From Sphaerisporangium perillae (GTDB lineage Bacteria; Actinomycetota; Actinomycetes; Streptosporangiales; Streptosporangiaceae): 64,000 nucleotides of DNA. Under the pieces are notes generated by a model. It ran no database searches. It was given only the letters and a program-made list of their open reading frames with translations, and was not told where the DNA came from. Of this stretch, positions 53,863 to 61,832 are shown piece after piece; position 1 is the first letter of the stretch; each line of letters opens with the position of its first letter. The stretch is taken from positions 1 to 64,000 of the forward strand of contig NZ_JALLPO010000032.1 of NCBI RefSeq assembly GCF_023276435.1, in the 5' to 3' direction. A program made the translations under genes and the position numbers.

Positions 53863-54015
53863 TCAGACCAGCCCCTCCTCGGCCAGGTGTACGTAGTCGA
53901 ATTCGACCGGCTGGTCGTTGATGCCGGTCGTGGGCGGGGCGATCCAGCCGGCGAACTTGCCGTACTCGTACTCCGGCACCAAAGGGGCCGTGCCGGTGCG
54001 GGAGTCGATGCTCAT
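53863..54015 (-). CDS. 50-residue ORF downstream of boxD; possibly a BoxB remnant
   Basis: Complete small frame from an ATG with a GGAG box to a stop eight bases from the end of paaX. The sequence opens MSIDSRTGTAPLVPEYEYG, continues KFAGWIAPPTTGINDQPVEF and ends in DYVHLAEEGLV. The opening MSID and the QPVEFDYV ending recall the two ends of actinomycete BoxB (benzoyl-CoA epoxidase) joined together, which would fit the deletion pattern seen in adjacent genes. I recall this similarity rather than having tested it. It may equally be a genuine small protein. Confidence 0.4.
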   Translation of the reverse strand: MSIDSRTGTAPLVPEYEYGKFAGWIAPPTTGINDQPVEFDYVHLAEEGLV

Positions 54016-54044
54016 CACTGCTCTCCTGGTCGTGAAGGTCTGCG

Positions 54045-55598
54045 TTACCGAATGATCGAGTCGAGGGTCGCCGGTCCGCCCTGTAATGCGGTGCGCTGCA
54101 GGTGGGCGTAGACGGCGCGCAGCCCGCCCTCCTCCTGGCCGCCGCCCGCGCGGCCGGGCCCGCCGTGGACCAGTTGCGGCATCGGGATGCCGTGACCGGT
54201 GGACTCGGCCGCGCTGTCGCGGTCGAGCACCAGGATTCGGCCGTGGTGGGCGGCCGCACCGAGCACCACCTGCCGGACGAAGTCACGGTCGTAGGAGACG
54301 ACCGAGCCGGCCAGCGACCCCGCGCCGCGGGCGACCAGGTCGAGCAGGTCTGAGACGTCGCCGTAGGGCATGAGCGTGCTCACCGGCCCGAACGCCTCCA
54401 CCTGGTGGGGCTCGGGACGGGCCACGTCATCCACGCGCACCAGCAGCGGCGACAAAAACGCCCCGCGCTCGGCGTCGGCGCCCACCACCTCGACCTTGCG
54501 TGGGTCGCCGTACACGATCGAACCCGCCGCGGCCAGCCGCCCGGCCGCGCCCCGGACCTCCGCACGCTGCGCGAGGCCGACCAGCGCCCCCATCGTCACA
54601 CCGTCGGCGCCTGGCGCGCCCACGACGACCTTCGCCAGCCTGGCCTGGACCGCCTCACACACCGCGTCGATGAGACCCGCCGGCACGAACGCCCGGCGGA
54701 TCGCGGTGCACTTCTGCCCCGCCTTGACCGTCATCTCGGTGACCAGGGCGTCGGCGAACAACTCGAACTCCGGCCGGCCCGGCACCGCGTCCGGGCCGAG
54801 CACCGAGCAGTTCAGCGAGTCGGCCTCGGCGTTGAACCGCGCCGAACGCCGCGTCACCGCCGGGTCGGAGCGCAGCCGGTCCGCCGTGGCCGCCGACCCG
54901 GTGAACCCGATGTGGTCCTGCCCGCCCAGCAGATCCAGCAGGCCGGGGACACTCCCGCTGACGAGCTGGACAGCCCCAGGCGGCAATGCCCCCGACTCGA
55001 CGATGAGGCGCACGGCATGTGCCGCGATGTACGCGGTCGGCGTCGCGGGCTTGACGATGGTGGGCAGCCCGGCGAGCAGCGCGGGCGCCAGCTTCTCCAG
55101 CATGCCCCAGACCGGGAAGTTGAACGCGTTGATCTGCAGGCAGATCCCGTGCGGGGTGGTGAGGATGTGCCGGCCCGCGAACGTGCCGCCCTTGCCCAGT
55201 GCCACCGGGTCGTCCTCGACGATCAGCGTGTGCTCGGGCAGGCCCTTGCGGCCCAGGCTGGCGTACACCAGCGCGGTGCCGATGCCGCCGTCCACGTCGA
55301 CCACGGCGTCGCGCTGCGTCGCGCCCGCCCGCGCCGACAGCTCGTACAGCTCCTGCCTGCGCTCCTGCAACGCCAGGGCTGCGGCTTTGATCGCGGCGGC
55401 CCGCTGCGGGAAGGTCAGCTCACCAAGCCCGGCCAGACCGGTACGGCGCGCGTACGCCACGGCTGCGGCCAGATCGAGCCCCTCGCTGGTGACCCGGGTG
55501 ACGGTTTCCCCGGTCACCGCGTCGGCGACCGGGGTCCCCTCGCCGGAACCGGTACGCCACACGCCTTCCAGATAGCTCGGCAGCCTCGCGATGTTCAT
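54045..55598 (-). CDS. boxD: BoxD-like aldehyde dehydrogenase (3,4-dehydroadipyl-CoA semialdehyde dehydrogenase)
   Basis: 517 residues, an aldehyde dehydrogenase without the C-terminal hydratase domain that PaaZ has; this fits BoxD of the aerobic benzoyl-CoA pathway. QINAFNFPVWGMLEKLAPAL and LPTIVKPATPTAYIAAHAVR lie in the cofactor domain, followed by IGFTGSAATADRLR. FNAEADSLNCSVLGPDA carries the general base Glu, and TVKAGQKCTAIRRAFVPA the nucleophilic Cys. It oxidises the semialdehyde formed after ring cleavage. ATG overlaps the stop of the broken 3-hydroxyacyl-CoA dehydrogenase by four bases, so the two were one operon. BoxA, B and C are not intact in the window, so the pathway would need genes elsewhere. 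Confidence 0.85.
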   Translation of the reverse strand: MNIARLPSYLEGVWRTGSGEGTPVADAVTGETVTRVTSEGLDLAAAVAYARRTGLAGLGELTFPQRAAAIKAAALALQERRQELYELSARAGATQRDAVVDVDGGIGTALVYASLGRKGLPEHTLIVEDDPVALGKGGTFAGRHILTTPHGICLQINAFNFPVWGMLEKLAPALLAGLPTIVKPATPTAYIAAHAVRLIVESGALPPGAVQLVSGSVPGLLDLLGGQDHIGFTGSAATADRLRSDPAVTRRSARFNAEADSLNCSVLGPDAVPGRPEFELFADALVTEMTVKAGQKCTAIRRAFVPAGLIDAVCEAVQARLAKVVVGAPGADGVTMGALVGLAQRAEVRGAAGRLAAAGSIVYGDPRKVEVVGADAERGAFLSPLLVRVDDVARPEPHQVEAFGPVSTLMPYGDVSDLLDLVARGAGSLAGSVVSYDRDFVRQVVLGAAAHHGRILVLDRDSAAESTGHGIPMPQLVHGGPGRAGGGQEEGGLRAVYAHLQRTALQGGPATLDSIIR

Positions 55599-55965
55599 GT
55601 CTGACTCCAGTCGTAGAAGCCCTTGCCTGTCTTGCGCCCCAGATGGCCCTGCTGGACGAGCCGTACCAGCAGATCCGGTGGTGCGAACCGGCTGCCCAGC
55701 TCGCGTTCGAGGTACCGCGCGATGCTCAGCCGCACGTCCAGGCCCACCAGGTCGGTCAGCCGCAGCGGACCGGTCGGGTGGCCGCAGCCCAGCGTCATCG
55801 CCGCATCGATGTCCTCAGCCGAGGCGACGCCCGACTCGACCATGCGGATCGCCTAGAGCCCGAGCAGGACACCGAGCCGGCCCCCATCCGCCCGCCACCC
55901 ACCACCCCGCAGTGGTCCGGCAGGACAGCAGGCTCGCTGCCGGACTCGACACTGGTCCGGGTCAT
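55595..55965 (-). pseudogene. 3-hydroxyacyl-CoA dehydrogenase with a large internal deletion
   Basis: The first part (LPDHCGVVGGGRMGAGSV) is the Rossmann start of a PaaH/FadB-type dehydrogenase. Then there is a TAG at about 55854. The last part (IRMVESGVASAEDIDAAMTL, GCGHPTGPLRLTDLVGLDVR and LGRKTGKGFYDW) is the C-terminal dimerisation domain. About 180 residues between them are gone. Both ends, including the coupling to boxD, are preserved. The normal enzyme oxidises 3-hydroxyadipyl-CoA in the lower benzoyl-CoA/phenylacetate pathway. Confidence 0.75.
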
Positions 55966-56346
55966 CGCACCCTCCCGCAGCGTCCGCGACCCCTCTGGTG
56001 ACCCACCCGGACTCCTCGGCACTCCTCATCTCGATGCACACGCACCCCTTAAACATGCCACACATCCATCGTGTATCGGAAGATAAAAGTAGTATATTGA
56101 GGAAGGGTCCGACTCATCGAGGATGATGCGCCTGCTCCAAGTCGCCCCCTCAAGGCGTACGTGCGGCGCCTCGCTGCCCGACATGCCAAGGCCGCCGAAG
56201 ACGCGACCGGGTCCTGCCGTCCCGTTGTACAGTATTCACGACGATTACCCATCGATGCGTAGGTTGATTGTCGGCCTTCTGTGGCCCGCATCCCCTGGTT
56301 GTCGTCTTTCGTCCCTGTTCAGGGCATGGTCAATGTCTTGACCTGT

Positions 56347-56436
56347 TACAGACACTTGACGCCTCACATGAGTTATGTAGATTCTGTGCAGACCTCGTCG
56401 GGCATAGCACTGGTGTCGATCTCTTGAGGAGTCGTC
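56347..56436 (+). promoter_or_regulatory. promoter/leader copy 1 (upstream of a 12-codon ORF)
   Basis: TTGACG at 56356-56361 and TAGATT at 56378-56383 with a 16-base spacer fit a sigma70-type promoter. TTACAG precedes it. The leader (GACCTCGTCGGGC to TTGAGGAGTCGTC) closely parallels that of copy 2 at 56768-56835. Confidence 0.6.
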
Positions 56437-56475
56437 ATGGGCGTCGTCCCGTTGTCCTCCAGCCCCATCACCTGA
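56437..56475 (+). CDS. 12-codon ORF between promoter copy 1 and a terminator
   Basis: ATG at 56437 with TTGAGGAG upstream encodes MGVVPLSSSPIT and a stop, four bases before a strong hairpin. It could be a leader peptide in an attenuator, or what is left of a solute-binding protein gene whose body was deleted, since the preceding promoter and leader match those of the intact gene at 56836. Neither is proven. Confidence 0.35.
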   Translation: MGVVPLSSSPIT

Positions 56476-56478
56476 CCA

Positions 56479-56513
56479 GGAGGGCGCCGGCCCGCGACCG
56501 GACGGCGCCCTCC
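56479..56513 (+). terminator. strong hairpin after the mini-ORF
   Basis: GGAGGGCGCC (56479-56488) pairs perfectly with GGCGCCCTCC (56504-56513), extendable by one pair; loop 13 bases. Very stable. No T-tract. Confidence 0.7.
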
Positions 56514-56571
56514 GATCCACGCCTGTCGCGGGCGCCTAAGGGAGCCCCGCGCCGCCTGCGGAACTCCGCCT

Positions 56572-56655
56572 CGTCATCCACGCGGCCGGGGCGATCGCGT
56601 CATCCACGCGGCCGGGGCGATCGCGTCATCCACGCGGCCGGGGCGATCGCGTCAT
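56572..56655. repeat. 26-bp tandem repeat, three perfect copies
   Basis: Unit begins CGTCATCCACGCGGCC and ends GGGGCGATCG; copies at 56572-56597, 56598-56623 and 56624-56649, then six more bases. It includes CGATCG. The units abut with no spacers, so this is not a CRISPR array. It lies between the hairpin and promoter copy 2. Confidence 0.92.
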
Positions 56656-56767
56656 TTATCCACGATTGCCTTTCGACGCACACGAGCGTTGTCGCTCTTG
56701 ATATGACCGTAATGCCGGGTTGCTGCTGACATTAACGACGTAAACCGTCGCAAAAGGTTTTAATTCA

Positions 56768-56835
56768 TTACAGTCTATTGACGCTACGACATGTGAATGT
56801 AGATCCTATGCCCACCTCGTCTTCAAGGAGTCGCC
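56768..56835 (+). promoter_or_regulatory. promoter/leader copy 2 for the second Liv system
   Basis: TTGACG at 56778-56783 and TAGATC at 56800-56805, 16-base spacer, then CACCTCGTC and CAAGGAG before the ATG at 56836. It shares TTACAG, TTGACGC, ATGTAGAT and CACCTCGTC-type blocks with copy 1 at 56347. Confidence 0.65.
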
Positions 56836-58026
56836 ATGAGTGTTCGCGCCTTCCGTTCCATGCGACCGGCCGCCGCCGTCGCCGCGCTCGTGACGGGCAT
56901 CCTGGCGCTGTCGGGCTGTGGTGGTTCCAGCCTGAGCCAGTCCGGGGACACCCAGTCCAGCGGCCCGGTCAAGATCGGCCTACTGGTGCCGCTATCGGGC
57001 GTCTACGCGCAGCTCGGCCAGGACATGCGCGACGGCTTCAAGCTCTACCTCGACCAGCACGGCGGCAAGCTCGGCGGGCATACGGTCGACGTCGTCACGG
57101 CCGACGAGGGCGAAGGCCCGCAGACCGGCGTGCCCGCCGCGCAGAAGCTGGTGAACCAGGACCACGTCTCCGCGGTTGCCGGTGTGGTCAACTCCGCCAC
57201 CGCTCTGGGCTTACGCGACTTCTTCGACGAGTCCAAGGTCCCGTTACTGGTGGCCAACGCCGGCGCCGATGACATCACCGGCGCGCGCAAGTCCCTCTAC
57301 GTCTGGCGTACCAGCTTTGCCAACGGCAAGGTCGCGGGCGCGCTCGGGCCCACCGTCGTCAAAGAGGCCAGTGGGCCGGTCTATCTCATCGCCGCCGATT
57401 ATGCCGCCGGGCGGGAGATGGTCGCCGGGTTCCGCAAGACCTTCGTGGCGGCGGGCGGCAAGGTCGCCGGGGAGGAGTACTCCCCGTTCGGCAAGACCCA
57501 GGACTACCAGCCCTTCCTGTCGAAGATCCGTACCTCCGGCGCCAAGGCCGTGTTCGCCTTCTACGCCGGCGCCGAGGCGGTCAGCTTCGTCAAGCAGTAC
57601 CAGCAGTTCGGGCTGGCCGACCGCATCCCACTGTACGGCACCGGCTTTCTGACCGAGGGCGGCGCGCTGGCCGCCCAAGGCAAGGCCGCCGTCGGCGTGA
57701 AGACCTCCCTGCACTACTCCACCGAACTGAACACCCCACGCAATACCGAGTTCGTGGCCGCCTACAGCAAGGCGTACAGCAAGTCGCCGACGGTGTACGC
57801 CGTGCAGGCCTACGACACTGCGGCCGTGCTGGACAAGGCACTCGCCAAGGCGTCAGGCGGCGAAAAACTGGCCACGGCGCTGACCGGCGTCGGCCCCATC
57901 GACAGCCCCCGCGGCCGGTGGAGCTTCGACGCCGACCACGACGCCCAGCAGCAGTACTACCTGCGTGAAGTCCGTGCCGGCAGTGGCGACACCTTCGTCA
58001 ACGCCGTCGTCGGCGACCTGAGCTGA
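56836..58026 (+). CDS. Liv-type ABC transporter substrate-binding lipoprotein (second system)
   Basis: 396 residues. Signal peptide with lipobox ILALSGCG, then VKIGLLVPLSGVYAQLGQDM, VDVVTADEGEGPQTGVPAAQ, VYLIAADYAAGREMVAGFRK and VYAVQAYDTAAVLDKALAKA, typical of LivJ/aromatic-compound-binding proteins. First gene of a five-gene + operon. The fold is shared with receptors for benzoate-type and phenylpropanoid ligands as well as amino acids. The position next to box-pathway remains favours an aromatic acid. Confidence 0.9.
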   Translation: MSVRAFRSMRPAAAVAALVTGILALSGCGGSSLSQSGDTQSSGPVKIGLLVPLSGVYAQLGQDMRDGFKLYLDQHGGKLGGHTVDVVTADEGEGPQTGVPAAQKLVNQDHVSAVAGVVNSATALGLRDFFDESKVPLLVANAGADDITGARKSLYVWRTSFANGKVAGALGPTVVKEASGPVYLIAADYAAGREMVAGFRKTFVAAGGKVAGEEYSPFGKTQDYQPFLSKIRTSGAKAVFAFYAGAEAVSFVKQYQQFGLADRIPLYGTGFLTEGGALAAQGKAAVGVKTSLHYSTELNTPRNTEFVAAYSKAYSKSPTVYAVQAYDTAAVLDKALAKASGGEKLATALTGVGPIDSPRGRWSFDADHDAQQQYYLREVRAGSGDTFVNAVVGDLS

Positions 58027-58038
58027 GCGAATCCGCAC

Positions 58039-58914
58039 ATGGCCGCCTATCTGGTGAGCGTGCTCAACGGGCTGGCGATGGGCTCGCTGCTGTTCGCGAT
58101 CGCGCTGGGCCTGTCTTTGGTGTTCGGCATGATGGACGTGCTAAATCTCGCGCACGGCGCGATCTACCTGGCCGGCGCGTATCTCGCGGTCGCCCTGCTC
58201 CCCGGAGACGACGTGGGCATGGGGACGTTCGTCCTGGCGGTGCTGGCCGCGGCGGCTGTCGGGGCGATTCTCGGCGGCGTACTGGCCGGGCTGACGCGGG
58301 CCACCCCCGGCCACCTCGACCAGGCCCTGCTCACGCTCGGCGTCTCCCTGGTGGTCGCCGAATTGCTGTCGGTGGCATTCGGCGAGGAAGTGCATGCCAT
58401 CGCCGCGCCCGCGCCGTTCGACGGCGGTGTCCCGGTGCTCGGCGAGACCTACCCGGCCTACCGGCTGCTGGTGATCGGATTCGGGGCCGTGCTGGCAGTG
58501 GCGGTCTACCTGCTGATCGAACGCAGCAGGTTCGGCTCGCTGATCCGCGCAACGGTCGCCGACCGCGCCATGGTGTCAGCACTCGGCATCAACACCGGCC
58601 TGGTCCTGACCGGGGTCTTCGCCGCGGGCGCCGCGCTGGCCGCAGCGGGCGGGGTCCTGGCCGGCCCCATCCTGGGCGCCCAGCCCGGTCTCGACGAGAA
58701 GGTGCTACTGCTCGCGCTGGTCGTGGTCGTGATCGGCGGCCTGGGCTCGGTCCGCGGCGCGCTGCTCGGCGCCGTACTGATCGGGCAGGTACAGGCTCTG
58801 GGCACCTCGCTCCTGCCGGAATACGCCTCATTTCTGATCTTCGTGGCGATGGCCCTGGTGCTCCTGCTGCGCCCGGCCGGTCTACTTCCACCCCGGACGG
58901 CGGTGCGTACTTGA
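58039..58914 (+). CDS. Liv-type ABC permease, LivH-like (second system)
   Basis: 291 residues. AYLVSVLNGLAMGSLLFAIA and DVLNLAHGAIYLAGAYLAVA at the N terminus, FGSLIRATVADRAMVSALGI as the coupling loop, VVVVIGGLGSVRGALLGAVL near the end. Its TGA stop falls inside the terminal TTGA of an IS605-type right end, so the native C terminus may have been replaced by the last few codons (RTAVRT). Confidence 0.9.
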   Translation: MAAYLVSVLNGLAMGSLLFAIALGLSLVFGMMDVLNLAHGAIYLAGAYLAVALLPGDDVGMGTFVLAVLAAAAVGAILGGVLAGLTRATPGHLDQALLTLGVSLVVAELLSVAFGEEVHAIAAPAPFDGGVPVLGETYPAYRLLVIGFGAVLAVAVYLLIERSRFGSLIRATVADRAMVSALGINTGLVLTGVFAAGAALAAAGGVLAGPILGAQPGLDEKVLLLALVVVVIGGLGSVRGALLGAVLIGQVQALGTSLLPEYASFLIFVAMALVLLLRPAGLLPPRTAVRT

Positions 58915-59106
58915 CCTCCTCCCCCTCGTGAACGAGGGGGATTGCGACCCTCACGGGTCAGGTTTCCTGCTTCGCCGCCGGTCGCCCGCCAGAGAGGACT
59001 CTTCTTTGAGGTCTACACCAGCTCCACAGGCGTTTCACCTCTCTGCCGGCCCGGCAGCGAGAATGTCGGTGGCCGCGTTGACATCCCGATCATGAACCGC
59101 GCCGCA
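58911..59106 (-). mobile_element. IS200/IS605-type remnant: TnpB 3' end plus right end
   Basis: On the minus strand the segment reads CGAVHDRDVNAATDILAAGP then AER and a stop. This is the RuvC-III region and C terminus of TnpB (consensus HDRDVNAAxNIL). It continues into hairpins GACCC/GGGTC (58946-58959) and CCCCCTCGT/ACGAGGGGG (58921-58940), and ends in TCAA at 58914-58911. That layout is the 3' end of tnpB with the structured right end, which in intact elements also forms the scaffold of the omega RNA. The left end and the rest of tnpB are missing. The plus-strand livM ATG at 59092 is the complement of the HDR codons. Confidence 0.7.
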
Positions 59107-60039
59107 GCTACCCGCCGCACCACCCTGATCGCCGTCGCGGTCATCACGCTGCTGGTGGCGGCCCCGCTGGCGCTCGGGCCGTACGCGGTGACGACGATGA
59201 CCCGGATGCTCGCCTTCGCGGTGCTGGTGCTTGGCGTCGACCTGCTGACCGGCATCACGGGTCTGCCCACACTGGGCCAGGCGGCGTACTTCGGTGCCGG
59301 TGCCTACACGGCCGTGCTCGTCGGTCTGCACATCACGTCGGACGCGATGGCGCAGGCCCTGGCCGGGACGGCGGTGGGCCTGATAGCCGCCGCGGCCACC
59401 GGGTGGGTCGCAGTCCGCGCCCGCGGCATCGTCTTCCTCATGCTCACCCTGGCGATCGGCGAATCGCTGCATCAGGTGGCCGCCACCTGGCCCGCCGTCG
59501 GCGCCAGCAACGGCCTGGCCGGCATGCCGCCGATCACTTTGTTCGGCGGCCCGCCACTGCTCCCCGCCGGGTTCGTCTACTGGTGGGTCCTGGCGGCGGC
59601 GATCACCGTGTTCGCCGCCGTAACGCTCATCACCCGGTCCCCGTACGGGCGGACACTGCGCGGCGTCCGCGACAACGAGTCCCGGATGCGGGCACTGGGC
59701 TACCGTCCAGCGCTCGCCAGATACAGCGTCTTCTGTCTGGCCGGGGCCATCGCCGGAGCCGGCGGGGCGCTGTGGGCGGCACAGGGCCGCTTCGTCTCAC
59801 CCGGGGACCTGGGTTTCGAGGTCGCCGCGCTCGCCCTCCTCAGTGTGGTCATCGGTGGAGCGGGAAGTCTGTGGGGCCCCTGCCTTGGCGCGGCGCTGGT
59901 GCTGCTCGTACGTGACAACCTGTCGGCCTCCATCGGCGGGCACGGTCCGCTGGTGCTGGGTCTGGTCTTCGTGGCCGTCGTCTTCCTGCTTCCGCGCGGC
60001 GTGGCCGGGATCCGCCATCGGAGGGAAAGCCGCTCATGA
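59092..60039 (+). CDS. Liv-type ABC permease, LivM-like (second system)
   Basis: 315 residues. LGVDLLTGITGLPTLGQAAY near residue 55, ARGIVFLMLTLAIGESLHQV, YGRTLRGVRDNESRMRALGY as the coupling loop, LALLSVVIGGAGSLWGPCLG. The ATG at 59092 lies inside the TnpB remnant, and no clear ribosome binding site precedes it, so the first residues (MNRAAAT) may be derived from the insertion. An alternative start further in is possible. The helices themselves are complete. Confidence 0.85.
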   Translation: MNRAAATRRTTLIAVAVITLLVAAPLALGPYAVTTMTRMLAFAVLVLGVDLLTGITGLPTLGQAAYFGAGAYTAVLVGLHITSDAMAQALAGTAVGLIAAAATGWVAVRARGIVFLMLTLAIGESLHQVAATWPAVGASNGLAGMPPITLFGGPPLLPAGFVYWWVLAAAITVFAAVTLITRSPYGRTLRGVRDNESRMRALGYRPALARYSVFCLAGAIAGAGGALWAAQGRFVSPGDLGFEVAALALLSVVIGGAGSLWGPCLGAALVLLVRDNLSASIGGHGPLVLGLVFVAVVFLLPRGVAGIRHRRESRS

Positions 60040-60812
60040 CGCCTGTATTGGAACTGCGCGGCCTCACTCACGCCTATGGTTCTCTGCGGGCCGTCGACGG
60101 TGTGGATTTGTCGGTGCTGCCCGGTGAGCGGCACGCCCTCATCGGGCCGAACGGTGCCGGCAAGTCGACGCTGTTTGCGACCGTGGCCGGGACACTGCCG
60201 GCCACCGGCGGGAGCGTGCTGTTCGATGGTCAGGACATCACGGCCCTGTCGGAATCCGAACGGGCTCGGCGTGGCCTGCTGCGCACGTATCAGCACTCCA
60301 GCCTTTTCCTGAACTGTTCAGTGCTGGACAACGTCGCACTCGCCGTCCAGCGCGTCGACCGCGTGGCGTACCGGTTCGATAGAGCAGCGCGACGCTTCGG
60401 CCGTACCGAGACCAGGGCTCGCCGGCATCTTGAATCGGTCGGGCTGATCGGACGAGCGGCAGACGACGCAGCCGCACTGTCCCATGGCGAGCGCAGGCAA
60501 CTCGAGGTCGCGATGGTGCTGGCCTCGCAGCCGAGCCTCGTGATGTTCGATGAGCCCACCGCAGGCATGTCCGCCGCCGAGACCGAACGCTTCGCGGACC
60601 TCGTCGAACGGCTGCCGGACGACTTGACCCTGCTGATCGTCGAGCACGACCTGGACGTGGTGTTCCGCCTGGCTGACCGCGTGACCGTCCTGCACCTGGG
60701 ACGAGTCCTGGCATCCGGAGCGCCCGAACAGGTCAGGGCCGACAACGCGGTGCGGAGCGCTTACTTGGGCTCGGCCCGAACCGACGACCTCTTCAACGGA
60801 GGCCCCCGATGA
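60036..60812 (+). CDS. Liv-type ABC ATPase, LivG-like (second system)
   Basis: 258 residues. Walker A ALIGPNGAGKSTLFATVAGT, Q-loop LRTYQHSSLFLNCSVLDNVA, signature ALSHGERRQLEVAMVL (SHGER in place of the usual SYGEQ), Walker B LVMFDEPTAGMSAAET, H-loop LIVEHDLDVVF. ATG overlaps the livM stop. Confidence 0.92.
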   Translation: MTPVLELRGLTHAYGSLRAVDGVDLSVLPGERHALIGPNGAGKSTLFATVAGTLPATGGSVLFDGQDITALSESERARRGLLRTYQHSSLFLNCSVLDNVALAVQRVDRVAYRFDRAARRFGRTETRARRHLESVGLIGRAADDAAALSHGERRQLEVAMVLASQPSLVMFDEPTAGMSAAETERFADLVERLPDDLTLLIVEHDLDVVFRLADRVTVLHLGRVLASGAPEQVRADNAVRSAYLGSARTDDLFNGGPR

Positions 60813-61513
60813 CGGACGTGCTCACCGTGCGCGAGCTGCGCGCGGGCTACGCCGGCACCACCGTGCTCGACGGCGTCGACCTGACCGTACCGGCCAACGG
60901 AGTCGTGGCGCTGCTCGGCCGTAATGGCGCCGGCAAGACCACGCTCATTCACACCATCATGGGCCTGCTCAGGCCCTACTCCGGCAGTGTCCGTCTCGGC
61001 GACCGCGAAATAGCCGGCGCCGCCGCGCACACCGTCGCGCGTAGCGGCGTCGCCATCGTCCCGCAGGGCCGTCGCGTCTTCGCACCCCTCACGGTGGAAG
61101 AGAACCTGCGTATCGCGGCCGGTCGCGGGCACCAGGCATGGACGGTGGAGCGGATCTACCAGCTGATGCCCCACCTCGCCGAGCGCCGCGCCAACCGCGG
61201 CGACCAACTGTCCGGCGGCGAACAGCAGATGCTCGCGATCGGCCGGGCGCTGCTGCGCGCTCCACGCCTGCTCCTGCTGGACGAGCCGTCCGACGGCCTT
61301 GCGCCTGCTGTCGTGGATCATGTCGCCGACCTGCTTGAGGGCCTGCGCGGCGAGGGCATCGCGGCCTTGCTCGTAGAGCAGGATCTCCACCTGGCCTTCC
61401 GCCTCGCCGACGAGGTGGCGGTCATGCAGAAGGGACAGATCGTGCACCGGAGTTCGACCTCCGAGTTCCGCGCCGATCGCGCGCGGGCACACGCGCTTCT
61501 CGGCGTCGGCTGA
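60809..61513 (+). CDS. Liv-type ABC ATPase, LivF-like (second system)
   Basis: 234 residues. Walker A ALLGRNGAGKTTLIHTIMGL, VPQGRRVFAPLTVEENLRIA, signature QLSGGEQQMLAIGRAL, Walker B LLLLDEPSDGLAPAVVD, H-loop LLVEQDLHLAF. ATG overlaps the previous stop; last gene of the operon. Confidence 0.93.
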   Translation: MTDVLTVRELRAGYAGTTVLDGVDLTVPANGVVALLGRNGAGKTTLIHTIMGLLRPYSGSVRLGDREIAGAAAHTVARSGVAIVPQGRRVFAPLTVEENLRIAAGRGHQAWTVERIYQLMPHLAERRANRGDQLSGGEQQMLAIGRALLRAPRLLLLDEPSDGLAPAVVDHVADLLEGLRGEGIAALLVEQDLHLAFRLADEVAVMQKGQIVHRSSTSEFRADRARAHALLGVG

Positions 61514-61832
61514 TCGCGAGCGTACTGGGCGTAGAGCAAGACGTGCGCGTGGCGGGCGTTGCGGAATGCGGCCGGTGACGGAGGTTTCGGGGACGCGTTG
61601 GACGGCTTCGATCAGCGCCCAGCGCAGAATCGGCGAGCCCTGCTTGGTGATGTGGCCGCGGGCGACTTTGAGGTACCTCGGCGCCGGCCGCCTGCAGGGT
61701 GCCGGTGGCCCAGTACCACCCGTACGTCGCCTCCAGTACTACCTTCGGGTCGGTGCCCGCCCGGCGGATCGCGGCGCGTAACGCCTCGGGGCTGTTCTCG
61801 CCACGGTCGGCCCCGGCCCTCGGGCCGGCTCC
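61514..61832. other. region occupied by an IS110 remnant
   Basis: No other feature is seen between the end of the second Liv operon and the XylR-type gene. An inverted repeat (GGCCCTCGGGCCGG, about 61817-61830) adjoins the end of the xylR-like gene and may be its terminator. Confidence 0.4.
61545..61815 (-). pseudogene. IS110-family transposase with internal deletion
   Basis: The minus strand reads RGENSPEALRAAIRRAGTDP then KVVLEATYGWYWATGTLQAA, the N-terminal DEDD-domain region of IS110 transposases. After a frame change it continues YLKVARGHITKQGSPILRWA then LIEAVQRVPE, from the C-terminal Ser-containing domain. The middle, about 200 residues, is missing. Both ends of the gene are kept in order. 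Confidence 0.7.

Larger units (their letters stand above)
55966..56835. other. 870-bp region without intact genes: promoters, mini-ORF, terminator, repeats
   Basis: Holds two similar promoter/leader segments, a 12-codon ORF with ribosome binding site, a strong hairpin and a 26-bp tandem repeat, all listed separately. A + frame at about 56107-56257 (LIEDDAPAPSRPLKAYVRRL, then AARHAKAAEDATG) looks coding but is not recognised. The stretches 56060-56105 and 56650-56800 are markedly AT-rich for this genome. Confidence 0.6.

Noticed and set aside
53863-54015. Firm call of a BoxB pseudogene
   Set aside because: Only the two ends of a 50-residue peptide seem reminiscent of BoxB; too short to be sure without a search, so listed as an unassigned ORF.
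56572-56655. CRISPR-like array
   Set aside because: Three 26-bp units abut with no spacers and no cas genes are present; simple tandem repeat.
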